Below, piece after piece: positions 12,089 to 23,000 of a stretch of 64,000 nucleotides of DNA; the stretch's first letter is position 1, and each line of letters starts with the position of its first letter. This DNA comes from Plicaturopsis crispa FD-325 SS-3. Its lineage: Eukaryota > Basidiomycota > Agaricomycetes > Amylocorticiales > Amylocorticiaceae. Position numbers and translations under genes: made by a program. The notes under the pieces are model-generated. The model made no database searches and had not been told where the DNA came from. It saw only the letters and a program-made list of their open reading frames with translations. The stretch spans positions 165,436-229,435 of the forward strand of contig KN832556.1 of the NCBI GenBank assembly GCA_000827205.1, written 5' to 3'.

Positions 12089-13639
12089 ATGAAATCTACG
12101 CTGTCTGCTTTCATCCTTGCGACGTCGTGTCTGGTGAGCGCCGTATCCGCTGCTAGCTTTGATGCCTTCGCCCAGCGTCAAAGCGTCCTCTCGGGCGCGT
12201 TCGACACCAAGGAGGGCCTCAGCGTCGCCCAGATCGAGCACCTCATGGCCCTCCATGACGATCCAGTAGAAGTCATGAAGCTCCTCGAGCCCGCCAACGC
12301 TGCGGAGCTAGACGAGCCCCGCCTGCTGCAGGTCTTCGGCAAAGACGCCGAGTGGATGACTGAGGGCGACAAGCTGAGGCTGAGGAAGAACGGGCTTGCG
12401 TTCATGGACCTGACCGGCGACGACATTGAGAGCAAGGTCGCGTTGAAGGCGGTGTCTGAGACAGGTGAGATATTGCCCGCGGCGTCTGGTTCTTGTTTCT
12501 GACGCGTCGGAACAGTATGGCCCGAGCTCAAGCACCAGACCAAGGTCCAGGACGTAATCTCACATCTCGACATCCACAATTTGAGGGATACACTCACGAC
12601 CTTGACCTCGTTCTTCAACCGATTTTACAAGAGCGAGCACGGCGCGCAGAGCTCGCACTGGATCTACCTCCACATTCTCGATGTACGCGAGATTTGACTG
12701 CTTACCACTAGTCTCCCTGCTGACGTTGCGTAGATCATAGCAAAGGCGCCTGCGTCCACGTCGATCTCTGTGGAGAAATTTACACACCCATTCCCCCAAT
12801 CAAGCATCATCGCGCGCTTCGAGCCGCCAACACGGAACGCGTCGAGCCCGATCATCGTCATCGGTGCACACCAAGATTCTGCGAACTACAAGCTGCCGCT
12901 TCTTCCTGCGCCGGGCGCCGACGACGACGGCAGTGGGACAGTCACGATCCTGGAGGCATTCCGTGCCCTCGCTGAGCGTGGATTCACGCCCGAAGTGCCT
13001 GTCGAGTTCCACTGGTATGCGGCTGAAGAGGCTGGAGCGCTCGGAAGCATAGCTATCGTCAACGAATACGTCAACCTAGGCAAGAATGTCGGCGCGATGA
13101 TCCAATTCGTGAGTGTATTCGAAGTCGTGGCCATCTGTCGATGTACTGATGTGGACCATGTGCAGGACATGGTCGCGTTCACCAAGCAAAATGTAACGCC
13201 TGCTGTGACGTTCATCACCACCGACGTACATGACTCACTCACACACTGGTCACGGCACCTCGCTGCGGAATACGTTGGCATTCCAGTCCAGGGAGCGAAG
13301 CTATTGTGAGTCCTTTCTTTCCTCAGTTGCGAATTTGCCTGATATCCCGCAATACAGCCCGAACGCAGGCTCGGACCACATGTCTTGGCACAGGGCAAAG
13401 TACCCTGCCGTCTTCGGTGCGTTGTTTGCTCACATGTTATCCAAATGCGCCCTACTGATACTACTTTCGATGATGTACCAGCTACGGAAGCAGACCCATA
13501 TACCGCCTTCGACCCGTATGTCCACACTGTAGACGACATCATCGACCTCCCGAACGGCGAGTTTTCCTTCGAGCACGCGCTAGAATTCGCGAAGGTTGCA
13601 GTTGGATTTGCTGTGGAATTGGGTGGCTGGGCTGCCTGA
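12089..13639 (+). CDS. Secreted leucyl aminopeptidase, peptidase family M28 (copy A)
   Basis: Six exons: 12089-12464, 12516-12682, 12734-13108, 13166-13305, 13358-13416 and 13482-13639. The protein begins with a hydrophobic signal peptide (MKSTLSAFILATSCLVSAVSA), then a propeptide-like region of roughly 100 residues, then the zinc peptidase domain. The metal and catalytic residues of M28 are in place: His in IIVIGAHQDSANY, Asp in PGADDDGSGT, the Glu pair in YAAEEAGALGS, Asp in the DMVAFT start of exon 4 and the final His in GSDHMSWHRAKYP. It should release N-terminal residues from peptides outside the cell. A near-identical gene with the same intron positions lies inverted at 15338-16886. The start is the only ATG before the signal peptide. 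Confidence 0.93.
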
Positions 13640-14098
13640 GTAAGGGGGTTTTGGGTGTTTTGTGCAGTTTTATGGAAAGCCCGGTAGCGTTCACCACATA
13701 CACTGATGTATGTTTTCTACTTACGGGTTCTTAGCACAAGACAGATGAAGGGTTCTGTCTGGAATATGCACGAGCTTGAGAACCTCGAGGCTGTCCGTTT
13801 TAGGCAGGTAGTGTTCAATATCTGCGCTACGAGCAGGCCCGAGCACTCACACTCAAGTCTCAGAGGCATTAGGCTAGTCCATGCAGATCTTGTCTTAGGA
13901 CTTGCACTGTGTTCCTGTGAACAAGTAGCAAGAACAAGTCTGCGATCTAGCATTCATCGACACGAAGACTCGCGCGCGTTCAGCGGGGCCTCCGGAGCTA
14001 ATTATCGACGTCAAAGATATCTCGCAGCTTGGACCTCTGACAAAGTGGACCATGTCTCATCTCCGTACCAAAGGCAAAGCGCGCAGCTTTGAGTCTAC
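13640..14098. other. Intergenic between peptidase A and HMG-box gene 1
   Basis: No gene is supported here. It should hold the 3' end of the peptidase transcript and the HMG-box gene promoter. Confidence 0.5.
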
Positions 14099-14106
14099 GC
14101 TATAAA
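14099..14106 (+). promoter_or_regulatory. TATA-box candidate of HMG-box gene 1
   Basis: The sequence CTATAAAG lies about 50 bp before the ATG at 14150. This rests on position and sequence only. Confidence 0.5.
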
Positions 14107-14149
14107 GCTCACCCGCGGTGCACCAGTCTCCGCCCCCGTCCTTTTTAGA

Positions 14150-14991
14150 ATGTCGTTCCAAAACTTCCACTCCACCGTGCCGTCCCCGAGAGCGCGCAAC
14201 AGCGAGACGGCCGGCCGGCCGCCGAACGCTTGGATACTCTACCGCGCTGACAGGGCCAGAGAGTTGCGCGCGGCGGGCGACACGCGCTCGCAAACGGTGC
14301 TCTCGCAGGACATCGCGAGTGCGTGGCGCGACGAGTCGGGCGAGGTCCGGGCGCATTACGACCGTCTTGCGGCGCAGAGGAAGGAAGAGCACAGGCGCAT
14401 GCACCCGGGGTACCAGTTTCATCCGCGCGCGTGTCCGGACAGGGCGCGACTACGGTATGCTTCGGAGTCGAATGAGTCTCCGCTGCCTCGGAGCTCTCGC
14501 GTCTCGAATTCCCGTACCTCTGAGCGGAGTCGCAGTGGCTCATCTCAGGCACGATTATATCTTTTTCTTGTGTGTGCTCATGGACTCATGCGTGTCGCTT
14601 GCATTTATTATTTCCAGGGCCCTCCAAGTCTCTTGACAGTAGAAACAGGCCACCGAGAAGCCTTTCAAGTAATGGCATCCAGTCTTCCCGCGTCACCTGT
14701 ACCAGGCCCCAGCAATTTGGTGCGTTACATTCGTCGTACTTTCATCTGAGAATATTCTCACTCTGTATGCAGCGGCGCGCGTCTCCCGGGCCAAATGGAT
14801 CGTACTCGCACAATGCCCCTCACGCAATGTTCCCGACCCCTCAAATGCTCCTCAACCCTCCGCACAGCGGCGACTTCCACGCCTACCTCAGTGCGCAACA
14901 GGCCCGGCGTGGTCAATATCACGGCTCGGGTGCCAGCCCCGTATGTGGCGAGTTCGGGATCGATCCAAAACAGACGCTGCGGCGGCTTTGA
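14150..14991 (+). CDS. HMG-box (MATA-type) DNA-binding protein 1
   Basis: Residues about 20-90 form an HMG box of the fungal MATA/Ste11 kind: RPPNAWILYRADRARELRAA, then LSQDIASAWRDES, VRAHYDRLAAQRKEEHRRMHPGY. The N-terminal RPPNAW and the basic tail are the DNA-contacting parts in this family. Downstream is a low-complexity Ser/Pro-rich tail ending at 14991. One intron ends near TTTCCAG at 14617, its donor uncertain; another runs from GTGCGTTAC near 14721 to TATGCAG near 14770. It is likely a sequence-specific transcription factor; target genes cannot be read from sequence. It lies between two inverted peptidase genes, and a paralog is at 30928-31860. Confidence 0.8.
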
Positions 14992-15337
14992 TGTTGGATT
15001 CTAGTGCCCGCGCGTCGTGTTGACCTTTGCCAGGTTCAGGCTTTTGGGGATATGGTGCAAGTATGTGGCGGTTTCGCATCCAGCTTGGTCAAAGGAACGG
15101 CCGGGATTTCTGACGTCGGGAAAATCTATATATCAATTCGCTCGAGCTTGTACTTACGACGCAACTCAATATCACGAGTAGCTGTGTGCTAGGCCCGTTC
15201 CTGTCTGACTTGGAATATGGCTGACACTCGACAGTAGGACTGAGAAATATTTAATCTAAATTCGTCTTCGCATCCATCCTCGCAGTTCTTCGAGAGCCGT
15301 GGAATCAGAGGACACGCACAAACGTCTACTAAATGAT

Positions 15338-16886
15338 TCACGCAGCCCAGCCTCCCAGCTCAACAGCAAACCCAATCGCAACCTTCGCGAACTCCAGCGC
15401 GTGCTCGAAGGAGAACTCGCCGTTCGGGAGGTCGATGACGTCGTTCGCAGTGTGGATATACGGGTCGAAGGAGGTGTACGGGTCTGCTTCCGTAGCTGGA
15501 AGGAAAGACGTAACATCAGTTTGGTTAGCTCGGGGGATGCGCGGACGGACGACGCACCGAAGATGGAGGGGTACTTTGCCCTGTGGAACGACATATGATC
15601 GGATCCCGCGCCAGGGCTGTATGACACGACGTTAGATAAAGTTGTTGGTGCGGGCGGAGACAGCACTCACAATAGTTTGGCTCCCTGAACCGGGATATCA
15701 GCGTACTCCTTGGCCAGGTGCATGGTCCAGTTGGTGAGCGACTGGTGCACGTCGGTAGTGATAAACGTGACAGTCGGCGTCGAGTTCTGCTTCGTGTACG
15801 CGACCATGTCCTGGGGAACAGCGTTAATCACTCAACAAGTAGCTAGGCGTCGGCGTGCACTCACGAACTGGATCATCGCGCCGACGTTCTTGCCGAGCTC
15901 AACATACTCGCGCACGATCTCCTTGCTCCCAAGCAGCCCGCCCTCTTCCGCGGAGTACCAGTGAAACTCGACGGGCACCTCGGGCGTGAAGCCGCGCTCT
16001 GCGAGGGCCCTGAAGGCCTCGAGGATGGTGACCGTGCCGCTGCCGTCGTCGTCGGCGCCCGGCGCGGGGAGGAGGGGCAGCCTGTAGTTCGCGGAGTCCT
16101 GGTGCGCGCCGATGATGATGTGCGGGCTCGACGCGTTGCGTGTGGGCGGCTCGAAGCGCGCGATGATGCTGGACTGCGCCCACGGGTGCGTGAACTTCTC
16201 CAGCGAGATCGACGTCGATGAGGGGGCCTTGGCGATGATCTGCGCGACGTGAGCAGGGCGTCCAGCAGATATTTTCAGGTGTACGTACATCGAGAACGTG
16301 GAGGTATATCCAGTGCGAGCTCTGCGCGCCGTGCTCGCTCTTGTAGAATCGGTTGAAGAACGACGTCAAGGTCGTGAGCGTGTCCCTCAAGTTGTGGATG
16401 TCGAGATGTGAGATTACGTCCTGGACCTTGGATTGGTGCTTGAGCGCGGGCCATACTGTTTCGACGCGTCAGAAACAAGAACTAGACGCTGCGGGCTACC
16501 TGTAACCCACCTGGCTCAGACACCGTCTTCAACGCGACCCTGCTCTCGATATCGTCCCCAGTCAGGTCCATGAACGCGAGACCACTCTTCCTCAGCCTGA
16601 GCTTGTCGCCCTCAGTCATCCACTCGGCGTCTTTGCCGAACACCTGCAGCAGGCGGGGCTCGTCCAGCTCAGCAGCGTTGGCGGGCTCGAGGAGCTTCAT
16701 GAGTTCGACCGGATCATCATGAAGCGATGCGAGGTGCTCAATCTGGGCGACGCTGAGGCCCTCCTTGGTCTCGAACGCGCCGGAGAGGACGCTTTGTTGC
16801 TGGGCGGACGCATCAAAGCTGGCAGCGGCTACGGTGCTCGCCAGACACGCAGTTGCGATGCAGAAAGTTGGCCACGCAGACTTCAT
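15338..16886 (-). CDS. Secreted leucyl aminopeptidase, peptidase family M28 (copy B)
   Basis: Six exons, in transcription order 16886-16511, 16455-16289, 16239-15865, 15810-15671, 15616-15558 and 15495-15338, with the same intron positions as copy A. It has a signal peptide (MKSAWPTFCIATACLASTVAA), a propeptide and the M28 domain with the ligand motifs GAHQDSANY, PGADDDGSGT, YSAEEGGLLGS, DMVAYT and GSDHMSFHRAKYP. Exon 3 is almost identical to copy A at the protein level, whereas the signal peptides and introns differ more. The two genes converge on the HMG-box gene between them, so they arose by inverted duplication. Both look intact. Confidence 0.93.
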
Positions 16887-17551
16887 GTTTGGGTGCTTGG
16901 ACTTGGAGCTCGTAGATCGAGCGTGTGCTTGGGATGTGGTAGGCTGTGGTAGGTCCTACGGGATCACCTAGGAGGTGCAGAGACGCAGAGGAGGACGACG
17001 ACGACGACACTCAACGACTCGAACGCGCTGGCTGAAGCGCGCGCCGCGCGGTAAGGGTGTATTTCGCGGAGTTTAAAGAACCGTTTCCACGTGGCCGAGG
17101 TAGAACGAAAGTGAAACTGGCGAAAGACGACAAAAAGACGACTCGAGCATCGACCAGGCATCGACTACTTATCATGCTCTATTAGGTCAGCAAAGGAGAC
17201 TAGACGACTCGCAGTCGCCATGTACTTACTTCAGGTGAGGCCATTATTTGATATACAGATCCAAAACGCAACAGACTTGGTCTTGCCAAGGAGGTCAAAG
17301 CGATGTTTACAAGTTTACAAATTTGATATCCGCCTATGTATACAAAGATACTAAGGTTATGCCATGCGGCAGCCTCGACGGACCCATTGTAGAAAAATAC
17401 GCTGTAAGTAGGACGTTCGCCGGACTAGCACTCCACTTAACCAGCACCACCGGTGGTTCAACGCATATGGGACTGAATGAAAGAACGGAAAGAAAAGAAA
17501 CGCAATGGCCTGCACTGCTCGACTTCGCCACTGATGGTACCCTCGGCCCTA

Positions 17552-18277
17552 TTATCCAATTCCACACACTTCGCCCCTGCTGATGACAATTGGCAGCGAC
17601 TCTGGTCGGAGGTAGGAGAGCGGCGGCTGAGACTGGGTGAGGTAGAATGCCGTGATGTTGAACGTTGTGGGAGGGGATGACAACTGAGAAATTGATGGAT
17701 CGAGGGAAAGAGCGACAGCACGAGCATGAGGCTTGGGCACCATAGTTGGAACAGGGAGCTGCGGTACAGGCAACGGCGTGGGAGGAATATAGGAGGGAGG
17801 TGAAGAGGAAGGTGCTGCAGTGATCTCGGAGAGGCGACATGTCAAGGTCTGGACCTTGGACACAAGAATGTTGTACTCGTTGTGGTGCTGTACAATGGAT
17901 GCGGATGTTGGTTCGTCCTGCATGCGAGCAAGTAGCGACTGCAGCTGAGCTTCGAGCTCGAGGGAGTCAATTTCGAGCTGAGCTACGCGTTGTTGAGTTG
18001 AGCGCTGCGCGCGTCGAGCGCCTTCGACTTGACGCGAGAGAAAGAAGAGTTCGAGTGCATCATTACTGGATGGGGTGGGGCGGCGCGGGAACTGAGATGT
18101 CCTTGACGCGAATCGATTTGACTCGCGCTTTATCGTTGGGGTTTTACGTGGAATGACATACGCTCCGGTGTCGTCGACCTCGAAAAGGGCAAGGATGCAG
18201 GGCTGTGGGGTGCGTGGTTTGAACGGGGGTGGTTTTGGTGGACATGGCGGTGCGGGCGGCGTGATGCCCACCGCCAT
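17552..18277 (-). CDS. Unknown 241-aa coiled-coil protein
   Basis: A single uninterrupted frame. The N-terminus is Pro-rich (MAVGITPPAPPCPPKPPPFK), followed by a basic segment and a helical stretch at about residues 75-145 with heptad-like spacing (RSTQQRVAQLEIDSLELEAQ, LQSLLARMQDE), then a Pro/Ser-rich tail. I do not recognise the family. It lies 280 bp outside the left TIR of the large transposon and could be independent or a relic of another mobile element. Confidence 0.5.
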   Translation of the reverse strand: MAVGITPPAPPCPPKPPPFKPRTPQPCILALFEVDDTGAYVIPRKTPTIKRESNRFASRTSQFPRRPTPSSNDALELFFLSRQVEGARRAQRSTQQRVAQLEIDSLELEAQLQSLLARMQDEPTSASIVQHHNEYNILVSKVQTLTCRLSEITAAPSSSPPSYIPPTPLPVPQLPVPTMVPKPHARAVALSLDPSISQLSSPPTTFNITAFYLTQSQPPLSYLRPESLPIVISRGEVCGIG

Positions 18278-18922
18278 CGTAAATCGAGGAGGACGGTAGA
18301 TTGGGATGGAGTCGGGGACTGCAAGAAATGGTTCGGAGTGTCGTGTTCGAGCCGAAAAAACGCGTTTTTACGACGACGTGAGCGGATTTTTGTGAGCAAA
18401 AATTTGGCAGTGGGTTTTAGGATAGCGTAGAACAACTTTATTAGAGTAAAGAGATAGATTTGTCAGGTATGAAATGAGTTTTAGATCGTATATGAGGATG
18501 GTGCGCGTCGATCACCTTGCTTGTCAAGGTCTTTCCCATGTCACAATTGTGGCACAGTTACACCACCGGGGGAGTCTAAGGTCAATTTGAGGCCATGTTC
18601 GTAAAATGTGAAATACAGCTGGAATTAGGCGTGTGACCGAGCTTGCCAGAGGCGTCAATCCGACGCCCGTCGCACATGTCTTACCGACCTCAGTACTACG
18701 CTGTGCAAACATTTTGTCTTTACTTCCACTCAGGCTTGCTGCTCGTTGTCCATACAATGTTGCTCCATTCTCATTCCCACCTCGCGAACGACTTATCAGA
18801 TTTAGGCAATGAATGATTCCACTCTCCTCTGCTTTACTGAGCTTCGACCCCGTAAAGACTCAGATAACTCAAGGCGACGACAGACACTGCTCAGCGTGGC
18901 TCTCTGTTGGAAAGCACGGGCC

Positions 18923-19823
18923 ATGATCTCTGATAGCCAAGATTACGAGGCATCCCTTGCGGCTGCTAACGACATCGTTCGTCCCCGATCTCCTGCGCTA
19001 CGAAGCCGCCGACGAGCGGCCTTGTTGGCCGAGGCCGACAACCGTGTTGGACGGTACGAATTTTTCTCCATTCTACAAGAATTGTGTTGCTGACCTTTTC
19101 CTCTTGGCTCCAGTCATTTTGCGCATGGTGGCGCCTTCGATTCGCAGACAACGGACAGTCAGTACTTTCACTGCCTTGTGGACTCCGCAGCTTCGAAAGT
19201 TGAAGGTAAGCATTGGCTTGTCTGGTAACACACGGCCGTATACTGACTTGTGCTCATCTGGATTACAGAAGCTAGCCGAGAGCACCTGGAGACAGCATCA
19301 GTTGCCGTACAGACTGAGGGTGTCATTGAATGTGAGTTTGCCATGACCCTTTCAAAATGCATTGTACCGGTGAAGCTGATTTTTGCTCGTCGTGGCAGCT
19401 ATGACCCGTACACCTGATGCACAGTTACGGCACCTGCAAGATGAACTGGAGGCTTTGACCGAGGAACTAACCGCCTCGAAGACCGAATCATTCCGACACT
19501 TGTGCGACGCAAAAGAGTACCGCTGTCTCTACACCATGGAATCCGACATGGTCCTGCGATTGGAGACGCGGTTGGTCGCTGCTGGGCTCGAGTTGCCAGA
19601 CGAACAGCAATCCCAATACCCGGCTGAAAAGTCGTCCCCTATACGAGACTCTCGACACGGAAAGCGGCGCGCAGTTTCCGAGGACGATGAGTCCGGAGAT
19701 GATAGGAGCCGTCGCTCAGGGAGCGACGGATATTCACCATGCGAGTTGGACTTCACACTTTTAACTCAGGGTTTGCGTGCATCGGACTCTAGCCATGCCA
19801 CCCCGAAGCGTAGAAAAATGTAG
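18923..19823 (+). CDS. Transposon accessory gene: small coiled-coil protein
   Basis: Four exons fit splice signals and phase: 18923-19053, 19114-19205, 19269-19331 and 19399-19823. The protein begins MISDSQDYEASLAAANDIVR followed by RPRSPALRSRRRAALLAEAD, has a middle helical region with coiled-coil character (LRHLQDELEALTEELTASKT) and ends in a charged acidic/basic tail (KRRAVSEDDESGDDRSRR, stop after TPKRRKM) that could act as a nuclear localisation signal. It lies just inside the left TIR and reads in the same direction as the main ORF. The biochemical function is unknown; being the first gene of the element suggests a DNA-binding or regulatory helper. Confidence 0.65.
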
Positions 19824-20078
19824 CATCAGCTGTAGACACTCGCTGTATGCCCCCCATAGCTATATTCACGGATTGCAATGCATGTCTGCATATTCGCATC
19901 TCGTGGTGGCCGGTCAGAATGGTAGGCCGCGTTGGGCGGCTTGTAAACTCGTTGTTGGAAATCCCTGGTCAGCTGCGACTCGCGTCTGAAAACTTTCCGC
20001 CCAACTCTCAGCTGGGGCCACTGTGCGAACAGGCTCTCAAACTATCTCATGCATTCTTGAAGATGCCAGTGTTCAAAT

Positions 20079-23000
20079 ATGCAACTGGTACGCAAACTCG
20101 AGCAATCTTTCTGTCTGAAGTTGGGTATCATCTACGAGCTTGCTGATTTCGCGTTAGATTTTGAAGTCCAAGGAAAATTTGGCCGGTGTAAGGTCTGCCA
20201 TCGTGGGCAGGATGATACCGAGGGCTGGACAGCATTAGCTCATTTATACGCCCACGAAAAGCAAAGAGGGCACCAGACTCGCCGCCATCTAGCGCAAGCG
20301 CGCTTACAACTTTCTTCGACTGCATCAGCGGCTCCGAGTTCCAGTTTCTCGAGTCGAAAGGCAACGGTGGAAGACTTCTACGAGGACGACAATGTTCCAG
20401 AACAGTCCGTGTCTGCACCTGATATGCCCTTCCCCGTCGATTTCTTTGCAGACGCAAGCCGGCGGTCTGCATCGCCGCAGTCAAGCTTGATGTTCGAAGC
20501 ATTATCAGGGCGCATCAGTTTCAGTGCGGGGAGGGACGACGCCGTATCTGATCAATTCGCGGCGACACTGCGCGATGCAATCAACGGTGTGCCGATACTG
20601 GAAGCCGCGACATGGCCTGCAGGCGAAGAACTTCCAGAAGGTGCAGTGGACGGGGAAAGCGAGATTGAAGACGACGTGGATATGCACGGTACCGTGGTCA
20701 TTCTCACTTTTGTACCATTCTTTGACCGCTCATCTTTTTGCCGTCCTTTTTGTAGTCTCTGATAAACCCCTCACGGCACAAGAAATATCTGCCTCGTTCT
20801 TTGGGGGAGATTACGCAAAGGACGACTACTTTCCCTACCCAAATAAATCTGTGCGAGATAGTGTTACAAGTCAATATCACCGCAAAAAAGTGCTAATATT
20901 GATACAATCTAGATGATGAAGACCGACATTTTGTTCAGCTCCCCGCGCCTACGGTTCTCTCGTGCACAGCAGGAGGCTGTTTTGTCGTGGGCTAAGGAGC
21001 TCGGGGCAGACGTCCCGTCCCTTTACGCACTCGAGAGGTTCCAGAAAGAGGCGCTGAAAGCGGTAGGCGATCCGACCGAAAAGGTCACCACAGCCTCGGG
21101 GAATGTACTTTATTCATCAGGAAAAACCTGAAATCCTAATCAGAGTTACTTAGGCCTAAATATCAGGATTTAGGAAATTTTAGCATAAGATTAGATTTAG
21201 AGCTTCTAAGCTAGCCCCCCCTTCTTATTAGCACGAAATTAGACTGAAATTAGGACTATTTTGAGACTGTTTTTAGACACATGTTTAGAGCCTTAGGTAG
21301 AGCTGATTATGATAGATTTATCATCTAATCTTGACACTAATTTATCGAGGTCTGGGTGCACTTAGGCTCAAGTTATCTAGTGTATGGTGTACATTAAACA
21401 AGAATATCGGGCACGTAGTACTTACTCAAGCAACAAGCAGTAAGGAAAGTCAAACTATCTTTGTGCTCTGTCATACACTGTTACATCAGGCTATACTACT
21501 CTAATCACCCTAGCCTACATAACTGGCAGGAAAGCCATAGATGTACTATGATAAAACATAAGCAGCAGGGTTATGCTACATACTTCATGGCAAGGTAAAA
21601 TATAAGCACACAGCATGCTCATATAGAAACAACGAGCACGAACGACGGTCATATCAGCTATCTGAAAGACAACAAGCACACATCAATTAAAACACTTACA
21701 CAAGTGTGGGAGGATGTACCTAGAGTAGACGGGGACTGTCAAGTCTAACAAAAGCGAGCGCATGGAGAAGGGGTTGCACGACGGTGGAACAAGTTAGTAC
21801 AAAATGACACAATGAGGAAAAAAGGGGCACGGACGCACAGCGAGAGGATAAATGGTCCGTCCGTCATGCGCGCGTTCAGGTGGTCGAGGTCTTGCTTCAG
21901 CAGGCGCGAGGATGCACGAGCCAGTGGGGATGTGCGTGTGGGCACAGAACCATTGTCGGTTTGCAATCTGCTGTCGCAAGTATGCGACGTAGGCGCACAC
22001 GTGCCGAGGTAGACACGCACGATGCTGGCGGGGGTGCACGAAGACGTAGCGGGGCGGCTGCGGGTTGCTAAGGCGGGTGGGCCGAGCGCCGCCGTGGAGG
22101 TTCACGCACAGCTGGCGTGGACGCACAGTTGCGTCGCTGCCTAGCGTAGATAGCCGGGGTAAAGGGCGCGCTACGTTATGCAGTAGACGCGCATGAGGGT
22201 GGCGGCGATGCACGAGGTAGCGCGAGTCCGCGGGTGCTGTGTGTCGAGGATGTCGCGGATAGGGTGGTGGCGCATGGTCTGAATCGACTCGAAGATGCGC
22301 AGAGGGTTCAGCGTCGACCCGATCACTTATCAGTATTGTTGAATTGTGCAGAAACACTAGGACTACGCACTTTTTTCACCACAGAGCACAGCAATGTCCG
22401 CAGTGGGGACGTCCGTGCATCGCTGTGGTCGTACAGGGGCGCTGAGCACCGGTGTAGCCGGACAGAGTGCGGGTGTGCTGATCCCGTTGCTGTTGTCGCA
22501 CATATCCTCTCCGCGCGAAGCTTGTAGAGAGCCGCACGGAGAGATGCGTGTGCTACGGGTATCATGGTAAGCAATCGTTTGGCGGCCATAAAGTTACAAC
22601 GCACCTTTTGCCGTAAGACTTCACGGCAGCGGCCAATGGGGGAACGCACTTGAGGCGGCGTGCTTTCGGGTGAAAAACGCGTTCGGGCGCAACGAAGGGC
22701 GGCATCTGCGTAGTGTGTGTGGAAGGATTGAAGATGGAAAGTTTTCGACGCGACGCGGTTCAGATTCAAGCGGAGTTCAAAAATTTACACGTCGAACGTT
22801 CGAGCAAATTGCATCGACTTAGACTGAACACGAGCCACTCAGTACAGCCTGTCGCAACGCTCGCATGTCCAACAGTGCTCCGTCTTTGGAGTCATCGAGG
22901 AGGGTGGAACACCCATATGTCCGCCCTCAGCTAGCGCAACCTTTTCCACGTTCCGCCAGCGCAATCCCGTCCACCCCCACGCTGAACCTAGTGTGTCCTG

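Noticed and set aside
14150-14991. HMG-box gene as a mating-type locus
   Set aside because: No pheromone receptor, homeodomain pair or usual mating-locus neighbours are seen; agaricomycetes have many non-mating MATA-type HMG genes.
17446-17460. ACCACCGGTGGT palindrome as a copy of the large transposon's end
   Set aside because: It matches only the short ACCACCGG core and lacks the rest of the TIR.
21794-22357. 187-aa minus-strand frame inside element 2 as a transposase
   Set aside because: It is His/Arg/Pro-rich, probably a by-product of GC-rich sequence; no acidic catalytic pattern or family motif.
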